From contig NC_134776.1 of assembly GCF_050436995.1 (NCBI RefSeq), forward strand, positions 14,983,001 to 15,047,000: a stretch of 64,000 nucleotides of DNA, read 5' to 3'. The position numbers and the translations under genes are program-made. Source of the DNA: Anticarsia gemmatalis (taxonomy: Eukaryota > Arthropoda > Insecta > Lepidoptera > Erebidae). Positions 56,378 through 64,000 of the stretch are shown piece by piece (the stretch's first letter is position 1; the number at the start of each line of letters is the position of its first letter). The notes under the pieces are model-generated. The model did no database searches. It was not told where the DNA came from and saw only the letters and a program-made list of their open reading frames with translations.

Positions 56378-56849
56378 GATATAAAAAAATCCCAGGGTGT
56401 CCCAAAACTCAACGATAATCCGAGACAGGATGAAAGGCCAAGTCATACCGGTTGTAGGAAAAATAAAAAAAAATCCATATCACTTAGTTCAGCAATAATA
56501 GACATTTTTCAAAAAAGTTGAAATTCCACACCCTTGGTCGCATTTTCAAGTCCTGTGATCACCAATGTCACAATTTCGCTGTGTTTTTTTGAATTTCGTG
56601 ATCTTCATTAGATATGCTATTAATCGTAGAACAAATTAGTGCACAAAACAGTGTTAATTTAAAAAAAAAAGTTAAGTTTTAGTGAGTCATGGTTCTCAAA
56701 AATATCGTTAGTTAACTTTGACGCTACATATTGAAAAAAAATGTACTACACTACCATTGGCAAGTTATTTCAAAAGTTGGCGCATTTAATCAAGATTTCA
56801 AAATGGTGCAACACTTGCCACTTTTCTTGCCATTAAAAATGTTATTTTT

Positions 56850-57130
56850 ATTTGAACGAAGAGTATCCTCGCAAATGGATCGGACGCAGAGGTACTTTTT
56901 TACGGCCTCCTCATTCCCCCGATCTAAATCCAGTAGATATTTTTTACTGGGAATGCATAAAAGAAAAACTCTATTCGAAATCAATACAAAATCTATCAGA
57001 ACTTCGCCAGAAAATTGACACAGCGTCAGAGGAAATAAATGCAAGGAATTTTGCTTGACTGGTGCAAAGGTCTTTTGTACGCCGTTGCAGAGCCTGTATT
57101 CATGCCAGAGGAAAACAATTCGAAATTACT
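56850..57130 (+). pseudogene. Mariner/Tc1-type transposase 3' remnant
   Basis: Reads FLRPPHSPDLNPVDIFYWEC and EKLYSKSIQNLSELRQKID, followed after an in-frame TGA at about 57056 by RRCRACIHARGKQFEIT in a shifted frame. PHSPDLNPVD with the following W is the hallmark of the last catalytic region of IS630/mariner transposases; here the third acidic position is D. The N-terminal DNA-binding part and first catalytic Asp are missing or unrecognisable. Confidence 0.75.
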
Positions 57131-57443
57131 TTAGTTTAAGGATAAAATAAATTAGAACTGGACAGAAGATACAAGGCTTAAAATTATTCTTAGAAAATAA
57201 TTTTCATTATTTTATATTTATATCAGCTATAAAAAAAAAGAAGCGACCCGTCTACGACGAAGTTACATGTGCCACTAATTCCTAAAATCCAGCTACTGAG
57301 GCGGAGGAGGCGAGGTAGTGCGAACTAAGAGTCGTTCATATATAATTTACTGGTTCATTTACGCCGAGTTAATCGTGGATTTGGCGGGGTCGGCGTGATT
57401 GCGTCGCTGTCCCTGACAGGACGCGGCGCCGCCGGCTCCCTGT

Positions 57444-60006
57444 GTGGGTTCCGCCGTCCGGGAGAACTCTTTTAGTGCCTGGGAGCAGCTTTTAACCTTC
57501 CCCTATAGGGTTCTACATGTACAGAAAGACCGAAGTACAAAAACTTTGAAAGCAAAAATTAAACAAAATTGTAAGAAATCTAACAATCATTTCGACCCAA
57601 CATTTTTAAAATATACAAACACATACACATACAACAATGATTCGGTCTTTCGACATGTAGAGGCCAAGTTGAGGGAAGGTGATATTTCTGGTACGTCTAG
57701 ACTGCTCTTCAGCACAGATTCGGTGGCGCCTTGCTCTCCAGACACCCTTGCTGGTCTGCAGAGCAAGCATCCGACGCCGCCTGATGACCTCATTTTCCCA
57801 GATCCGCCCGATCCAGACATGGATCATATCCTGACTACTTCGAAGGACGTCCTCGCGGCTGTGGGCTCTTTCAGGAGTGGATCGGCCGGCGGTCTCGACG
57901 GGCTAACGCCCCAACACCTGAAAGACCTTGTGAGTCCGGGCGCCGGTGAGGCCGGTTGCGAACTGCTGAAGGAGCTCACCGCTCTGATTAACTTGATGCT
58001 CTCCGGCGGTGTGGCCGGTGCCGTCGTTGACGTTTTGTATGGCGCCAATGTATGCGCCCTGCGAAAGTCGGATGGCGGCATTCGCCCTATCGCCGTCGGG
58101 TGTACCTATCGGCGTATGGCAGCAAAAATTGGTTGTAAATTTTATAAAGAACATTTGGCTTCAAAATTCCAGCCCCTTCAACTCGGTTTCGGATCAAAAG
58201 GGGGCTGTGAGGCTGCCATACACGCGCTGAGGACGTACCTTCGCTGCAGTGAAGGTGAGGTCATCCTAAAGGTTGACCTAAAGAATGCCTTCAATTCTGT
58301 GAATCGGGACACTCTGTTGACACAGGCAAAATTAAATTTAAATTTCTTTGGCAATGTTATCGGCACCCTTCTAAATTACTCTTTAAGGATAATCTTTTGG
58401 AGTCTTCAGTAGGCTGCCAACAGGTGACCCGCTTGGACCGGTCATTTTTAGCTTGGCTATTAACCCCATTATTCGGCGTCTAAATTCAAAATTTAACGTT
58501 CGGTATTTGGATGATGGTACCCTTGGGGGCGATGTAGATACCGTTTTTAATGATTTGGCTTTCCTAAAAAATGAATTCAAACGAATTGGTTTAGAACTAA
58601 ATTCAAATAAATGCGAATTTTTTTTTTATAACTTACCAGACAAATCTTTGGCTTTTTCCAAATTCACTACTTTGGCTCCTAATTTGAAAATTATGCAACA
58701 AAACTCTCTTCGCCTCCTTGGGTCCCCTATTTTAGAAGACGGTTTTGAACCTTTTATAGAAGAAAAAAATCAAAATTTTAATGAAATTTCGGAACGCCTC
58801 ATCAAAATTGATATTCATTCTGCATTTACTATCATTCGGTTTTGTCTTTTCGTCCCAAAATTTACACATGCCCTTAGGGCTTCGCCTTTTTGGAAAATCT
58901 CGGTTCCACTTCTCAAAATTGATAATATAATTAGAAATACACTCACCAAAATTCTCAATGTGGCCTTGGACGACCGTGCATGGCTTCAGGCTTCCTTGCC
59001 TATTCGTCTAGGAGGCCTCGGCGTCCGCAAAATTTCAGATATTAGTTTGCCTGCGTTTCTGTCCTCGGTCCACGGCACGGAAGAATTGACCAGGAAAATC
59101 TTAGCTCCTACACTGGTTAATTCTGAAGTGTCGTGTAAGACCGATGCCATGAACGCCTGGAAAATGGCCGCTCCAAACACGGATTTACCTCGAAACTTGT
59201 TCTCTCAGAGACAGTGGGACGCGCCGCTCAGCAGTTTGATTAAGGAAAATATTTTATTAACATCTTCCACTTCTGCTGAACGTGCTCGCCTTCTGGCTGT
59301 GGGAGAATGGGAATCGGGGCTTTGGCTTCAGGCTCTCCCTTCATTTAACGTTGGTACCATGCTCGATGATACCACGTTCTGCATCGCCACATGTCTTCGT
59401 TTAGGAGCCTCGTGTGTTTCTCCGCATCGTTGTCACTGCGGGGAAGCTGTCGGCGAGCTCGGGCACCATGGTCTATGGTGTAATAAGAGTGCGGGTCGTT
59501 TCCCGCGTCACGCCCACCTAAACGACATAATTCGCCGGTCTCTTGCCATCGCGGGTGTTCCAGCTCTATTAGAACCCAATGGGCTGGCGCGCGACGATGG
59601 GATGAGGCCGGACGGTATGTCGTTGTTGCCTTGGAGTATGGGCAGGCCCTTGGTTTGGGATGCAACCTGTGTCGACACCTTGGCGCCTTCCCATATTCCA
59701 GGTACGGTGGGCATTGCGGGCGCTGCTGCCGCATCAGCAGAACACCTCAAGCGGCGCAAATATAGTAACATTATTGGTAATGACGTATTTGTGCCGTTTG
59801 GGGTTGAAACCTTGGGACCGTGGGGCCCGAGTGCTCGTAGTCTCTACCGAGAGATTGCGAAGCGTCTCGTCGATGCTACGCGTGACCAGAATGCTGGCCT
59901 TTACTTTGGTCAAAGAATTAGCATTGCCATCCAACGTGGCAATGCTACCAGCATTCTGGGTACGTTACCAGTCGACGATGGTGAGGAGAAATTCTACGAC
60001 CCGTGA
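57444..60006 (+). pseudogene. Non-LTR retrotransposon pol remnant (RT, CCHC, REL endonuclease)
   Basis: A reverse transcriptase begins SAGGLDGLTPQHLKDL, GGIRPIAVGCTYRRMAAKI, then VDLKNAFNSVNRDTL (motif A Asp). After two one-base losses near 58386 and 58421 the frame changes, and 58453-60006 (517 codons) continues with VRYLDDGTLGGD (motif C, YLDD), a thumb, a CCHC finger (about 59429-59482) and RPDGMSLLPW...VWDATCVDTLA, which fits the PD-D core of a restriction-like endonuclease. This order is that of early-branching R2-like elements, which use a C-terminal REL instead of an APE nuclease. The 5' end appears truncated. Stops and frameshifts disable it, but the second half is intact. Confidence 0.8.
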
Positions 60007-60232
60007 CGCACTCCTTTTGTATCCATATTAACTTAATTAAATAAGAACGATGATTCGTTCATTGTTTTTTTTTTATTATTACTACCTATTATGTTCTTTA
60101 CATTAAATATTGGTTATGGACTGACTCAATTACCTCTTCACTAAAAATAATTGTTTTCCTAGAACCGGTATGACTTGGCCTTTCATCCTGTCTCGGATTA
60201 TCGTTGAGTTTTGGGACACCCTGTATAAAAGA

Positions 60233-61357
60233 AAGTCGTGTTAGTTACACCACTTATAACTCAAGAACGGCAGAACAGATTTGGCTGAAAATTGGTAGGG
60301 AGGTAGCTTAGAGCCAGGAGATGGACATAGGATACTTTTTATCCCGCTCGACGTATTTGAACATGCTAGAAGAACAGAATATGGAAATAACAACACCAAT
60401 TAGTCATGATTTCCTGGTAGCTGTGGATCTATTTTCCGATCAGAATTAAAAAATTAGGCCTAAAAAACTAAAAAACGGCTCTATAACTCTAAAAACTCTA
60501 AAAAATCTCTATAAACCTTTTCACAGTTACCAGGAGATCATGACCACTTGCTTGCTAAACAACTTTAATTTTTATAGATTTAGCTTCAAACCGACGTAGT
60601 TTCATAGAAACTTTTTCACCCCTGTTGAGGCAGAATTTCCAAAAATATTTATTGCGTCATTCTTAATTTCTAACTATATAGCCAAATATTACATTGGAAC
60701 AATGCATTCATTCAAATCTATTGACTGCGTCACAAATGAAGATGAAGCCACCAACTATCCAATTGAATTTTTAAACTCTTTCGACGTGCCTGGCTTACCA
60801 CCGCACAATTTACGCCTAAAGGTTGGCTCCGTAGTAATCATGTATGCTTCGAAACATAAACCAACCAAAACTATGCAACGGTACGCGTTTGGTGATTAGT
60901 AAATTGATGAACAATGTAATTTACGCTAGGATAATGATAGGAAAATTCAAAGGTGAGGAAGTTCTCATTCCGAGGATCCCGATGATCCCAACCGATATGC
61001 CGTTTGAATTTAAAAGACTTCAATTTTCGATACGTCTTGCATTTGCCATGACCATCAACAAATTACAAGGCCAATCCTTAAAAGTTTGTGGTTTAAATCT
61101 AGAACATTCATGTTTTTCACTTGGTCAATTATACGTGGCATGTTCACGGGTCGGAAGACCATCTGCGTTGTTTGTTTTTGCGCCTGATAATAAAACAAAA
61201 AATGTCGTGTATCACAAGGTACTTAAGTGAAGGGCAACCTATGTACTAAAATACACAAATAATAATGATTAATGTAGTTTTTTTTTCCAAAAAAAAAAAC
61301 ACAATCTGCTTATTTATTGCCATTAAGGCAGAACAAAGTTCGCCGGGTCAGCTAGTT
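60233..61357 (+). mobile_element. Degenerate Helitron with helicase remnant
   Basis: The left part (60240-60360) contains ggtagggaggtagcttagag and cataggatactttttatccc, typical of lepidopteran Helitron-related repeats. The right end reads gttcgccgggtcagctagt, the CTAG-type 3' terminus. Between them is a PIF1-type helicase fragment. No Rep/HUH nuclease domain is present. Confidence 0.65.
60702..61230 (+). pseudogene. PIF1-like helicase C-terminal remnant of a Helitron
   Basis: Reads NYPIEFLNSFDVPGLPPHNL and LKVGSVVIM, then a small insertion near 60842 shifts the frame. It continues NINQPKLCNGTRLVI, FKRLQFSIRLAFAMTINKLQ and GQSLKVCGLNL, LYVACSRVGRPSALFVF and a stop. FAMTINKLQGQS and YVACSRV are the last helicase motifs (V and VI) of Helitron PIF1-like proteins. 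Walker A and B lie in the missing 5' part. Confidence 0.82.
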
Positions 61358-61848
61358 TTTTTAATAAATACTATCCTTTTCATTTTTTATGCTATCTTTT
61401 TATACCTAAATCCAACCCTAATCGTTGCCGTGAGCGAAAACGACGCCTCATGTCTTTTGTCCTAACTCTGTTGTTTTCTGTTCTCAACGTATCTCCCTTC
61501 TTGTAAAACCGACCGCATAGTTAGCAATCAGAGACGGATTTACTTGTCGCAGCCTCTATCTATAGGATATGCAGAAGGGGCCGAGACACCTGTCGCAGTC
61601 TCCAGTCGCGGCCTTCAGCGGCGCGCAAAACCGACCTTTGTGAAGGATTGATAAAAATTACATAATAAAAAAACCATTTAAGGGTGAGATGAAATATTTT
61701 AATGTGATGCTTAAATTGCTTATATCCAATTACTTTGAATATGTATAATTGAAATCTACATACAGACATTCTCAGATAAGATTACAATAATAAGTTATTA
61801 ACGATTTTGTATGGCGATCCAGTGAAGGTATTATATTAAATCAGACAA
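61358..61848. other. Gap before the zinc-finger gene
   Basis: Nothing recognised. It probably includes the 3' UTR of the minus-strand zinc-finger gene. A minus-strand signal (AATAAA, plus-strand tttatt) is not clearly placed. Confidence 0.45.
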
Positions 61849-61965
61849 CTACTGTCGTAAATCTTCTACACCAGCGTAAGTGAATGGATGGACATCATTC
61901 GGTGGATCATTCGACGATGACGGAAAATGGCCGTGAGCCCGGCGGTGATTTTGTAGTGCTGTCCC
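61849..61965 (-). CDS. Zinc-finger gene last exon (HRRAH and tail)
   Basis: Acceptor gttccag. Encodes GTALQNHRRAHGHFPSSSND and 18 more residues to TAG, completing the last finger. Confidence 0.85.
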   Translation of the reverse strand, partial: GTALQNHRRAHGHFPSSSNDPPNDVHPFTYAGVEDLRQ

Positions 61966-63907
61966 CTGGAACGAACATTATTTTATACAATCGATATCAC
62001 TTGACGTTTATCGTGAGTTTGGTTTCTGTATTTATATTTACCTGGATGAATCGGTCACCGCACACTTCACAAATGTAAGGTCTATCGCCAGTATGTCGTC
62101 GCACGTGCAGAGTTAAATCGTTGCTTTGAGAGAACGCTTTGTCGCAGTACGTGCACTTATACGGCCTTTGACCAGTGTGGACACGCATGTGACGAGACAG
62201 TTTGTTACTGCGTGAAAAACCTACAACACAAGCAAAATAGTTTTATTTACTTAAATTTTCTGCAAGACGGATTTATTGCCAAAGTTTTCTTAACGAATAC
62301 CATTTAGACCTTTTTTTATGATAAAAAGAAAAGTTCTAAATGGTATTCGTTTTAATAAAAAAAAAACAAAATTTAAAGATTATTTAAAAAAAATTGCGTG
62401 CACTGGTTTATTTACTGTCAATTTTATATAGCTCTCAAGGTAGTTGTGGCGCAATGAATCGAAAATTTTGATATTATACAAGTAAGAAGGAAATGTAAAG
62501 AGTATGTATACAAAAATTAATCCAGACTTGGGCACTGTAGCAAATACAGGAGAGTTATCAATATTAAAGAAAAATGAACTAGCGAGTATCATTTAATAAC
62601 AGTGGAAACTAAAGATCATCATAACACATGTTTGTCTTGATCTGTCAACTGTGTAGAAACTCTTAGGACGAGAAATTTTCAGGCAGTTTCAATGTATCAA
62701 ATTAGTTTCAATTATATCGAAAACTAGCTTACGCCCGCGACTTCGTCCGCGTGAAAAGGTTTCCTAAAGTCTCAGCCCGATCGATTTTAAATTAAAATCC
62801 TTCCTTAGCGGATGCCTACGTCAGAACATCTATCTGCATGCCAAATTTCAGCTCGATCCGTCCAGTAGTTTGGGCTGTGCGTTGATAGATCACTATGTCA
62901 GTCAGTGACCTTTGAGTTTTATATTAGATGTCTAAAAACTTTTGGGACGAGAAAGTTTCAAGCAGTTTCAATGTATCAAATTAGTCTCAATTATATTAAA
63001 AATGTATTTGTTTTACATCACCTTCGCCACAAATACGACAGAGGCAAGTCAAAACTCTTAGGACGAGAAAGTTTCAAGCAGTGTCAATGTATCAAATTAA
63101 TGTCAATTGTATTAAAAATGAATTTGTTTTACATCATCTTTGCCACAAACACGACAGATGCAAGTCTAAAAACTCTTAGGACGAGGAAGTTTCAGGCAGT
63201 TTCAATGTATCAAATTAATATCAATTGTATTAAAAATGTATGTGTTTTACCTCACCTTTGCCACAAACACGACAGATGCAAGGTTTTTCTCCGGTGTGCG
63301 ATCGCCTATGACATTGTAAGTCTGATGATCTCGGAAAACCTAAAATCGATAATAATCACGGTATGTTAGAAAACAGACACGTCGCAGAGTTTTTAAGAGT
63401 GAGTACAAGTTATGGTTACCACAAATCTACGAAAACTTAACATGGGACCACATTGTCAACGAAACTTTACAATATTAGTTTTGTGAATAGATATTATGTG
63501 AATACCACGACCAATTTCCTTTGTAGTGTTTTATTTCAAATGTTTATAATGACACCAAATAGAATCTAACCTTTGCCGCAAAAATCGCATTTGTATGGTT
63601 TTTCGCCCGTGTGCCGACGCATATGGACTATCAAATTGGAAGAGTTGGAGAAGCTGCGACCGCAATAGAGGCACAGCGAAGTACTTGACGAACCTTTGTC
63701 ACGCTCAACGTCATGCACTCGCTTATGAGACCTAAAAATAACCGATTCAAATATAGTAATTATTCTAGCAACACGAACAATTTAACCTATAAGGATAGTA
63801 CTGACCGTAAATTGTCACTCCGATGAAACTTTTTCTCGCAGACATCGCATTCGAAATATTTTTCGTTTGGCATGTGGATTTTAGTGTGTTTTACTAGCAA
63901 GTCTCGC
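61849..63907 (-). CDS. C2H2 zinc-finger protein, last five exons (5' end outside window)
   Basis: A nuclear DNA-binding protein of the C2H2 type, read right to left from exons 63806-63907, 63571-63731, 63256-63339, 62042-62220 and 61849-61965; all phases match. It shows the end of one finger (VKHTKIH) and six complete fingers: ECDVC, LCLYC, KCDFC, ICRVC, KCTYC and ICEVC, each with two histidines. Most linkers are TGEKP-like (TGEKPYK, TGEKPCI, TGQRPYK, TGDRPYI), as expected for tandem DNA contact. The tail after HRRAH has 31 residues, ending GVEDLRQ. Specificity and orthology cannot be told from this part. One intron contains copies of an exon edge. Confidence 0.9.
62042..62220 (-). CDS. Zinc-finger gene exon (HMRVH, KCTYC, HVRRH, ICEVC)
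   Basis: Encodes FSRSNKLSRHMRVHTGQRPY, then CTYCDKAFSQSNDLTLHVRR and ICEVCGDRFIQ. Donor gtaaat, phase 0. Confidence 0.9.
62651..63280 (-). repeat. Tandem duplication of a 117-bp unit spanning intron and zinc-finger exon edge
   Basis: Units at about 62931-63048, 63049-63164 and 63165-63280 share aaactcttaggacgag, caatgtatcaaatta and, at their right side, gccacaaacacgacagatgc, which is the end of exon 63256-63339. A fourth partial unit (62651-62724) is cut by an inserted repeat. Confidence 0.88.
62725..62926 (-). mobile_element. Non-autonomous lepidopteran repeat inserted in the zinc-finger gene intron
   Basis: Begins ctagcttacgcccgcgactt cgtccgcgtg on the plus strand, the reverse of the common acgaagtcgcgggc terminus with CTAG, and includes aaatttcagctcgatccgtc. 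It interrupts the oldest copy of the 117-bp tandem unit. Confidence 0.65.
63256..63339 (-). CDS. Zinc-finger gene exon (HRRSH, ICRVC)
   Basis: Encodes FPRSSDLQCHRRSHTGEKPC and ICRVCGK. Donor gtgagg. Copies of its 3' edge occur in the next intron. Confidence 0.88.
63571..63731 (-). CDS. Zinc-finger gene exon (HKRVH, LCLYC, KCDFC)
   Basis: Joins in phase 2 to give NLRSHKRVHDVERDKGSSS, then CLYCGRSFSNSSNLIVHMRR. Donor gttaga, phase 1. Confidence 0.88.
63806..63907 (-). CDS. Zinc-finger gene exon (HTKIH, ECDVCEKKF)
   Basis: Acceptor cttacag, donor gtcagt. Encodes RDLLVKHTKIHMPNEKYFEC and the first half of a finger completed in the next exon. Confidence 0.88.
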
Positions 63908-64000
63908 CTGTAAGTTAAACAATTGTTTAAAAACCTTTCAGCGTAAGGACAACATGCAGGCAGGGTGCAGAATACCAAGTATATCAGGACAAGATGGACA

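Larger units (their letters stand above)
56393..60223 (+). mobile_element. Mariner-type DNA transposon carrying a nested retroelement
   Basis: Starts cagggtgtcccaaaactcaa and ends with its reverse complement; the inverted repeats agree over about 60 bases (56393-56455 and 60160-60223), nearly without difference. A TA follows the right end, but the left flank lacks a TA. Inside are the transposase 3' end (56850-57130) and an unrelated retroelement (about 57240-60060). Near-identical termini around a wrecked interior suggest a non-autonomous copy mobilised recently, or gene conversion. Confidence 0.75.

Noticed and set aside
57587..59934. Many ORFs opposite or out of frame within the retroelement pol region
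   Set aside because: Shadows of the pol coding sequence; none has independent protein features.

Overview
This window is nuclear DNA of an insect, most likely a moth or butterfly. It is AT-rich, its genes are split by introns with GT-AG borders, and it carries repeats I associate with Lepidoptera: Lep1-type Helitrons ending in gcgggtcagctagt, tRNA-derived SINEs, mariner and hAT MITEs, and a retroelement with a YLDD reverse transcriptase. I see no bacterial or phage features. Species is not determinable by eye.

Layout. (1) 1-6.7 kb: almost empty apart from a short open segment with coding-like codon use at the left edge (minus strand). (2) 6.7-31.2 kb, plus strand: a complete SLO2/KCNT potassium-channel gene (Na+-activated K+ channel family). 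I placed 24 exons by joining splice sites in phase, from an ATG at 7964 to a stop at 30826; S1-S6, the TVGYGD filter, both RCK domains and a PDZ-type C-terminus are visible. Two exons are symmetric cassettes and one has two possible donors. (3) 31-35 kb: 3' flank, a Helitron, a Mutator-like element with long inverted repeats and a hAT MITE with a perfect 8-bp target duplication.

(4) 35.3-55.7 kb, plus strand: the most interesting part. Seventeen exons form one open frame: a hydrophobic leader exon, a 19-codon exon, then fourteen microexons (thirteen of exactly 27 nt, one of 33 nt) and a 39-nt last exon with a stop. All junctions are phase 0 and GT-AG. Each microexon encodes one 9-residue unit close to C-x-G-x-x-C-x-[AST]-x, so the product (about 177 residues, 22 cysteines) looks like a secreted disulfide-rich repeat protein that could be shuffled by exon skipping without losing frame. 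I do not recognise this family. No exon is long enough to be called by ordinary ORF finding, and the introns are swollen by transposons: an 818-bp-armed palindrome, Helitrons, hAT and MADF gene remnants, a retroposed 3' fragment, a Ty1/copia remnant and a 112-bp tandem repeat.

(5) 56.2-61.4 kb: a nested transposon block, with a decayed R2-like (REL endonuclease) retroelement inside a mariner-type element with 60-bp inverted repeats, followed by a Helitron helicase fragment. (6) 61.8-64.0 kb, minus strand: the last five exons of a C2H2 zinc-finger gene (six complete fingers) whose 5' end lies beyond the window; one exon edge has been tandemly duplicated in the neighbouring intron.

All exon structures are read from splice signals, phase and protein pattern; no transcript data or database search was available.
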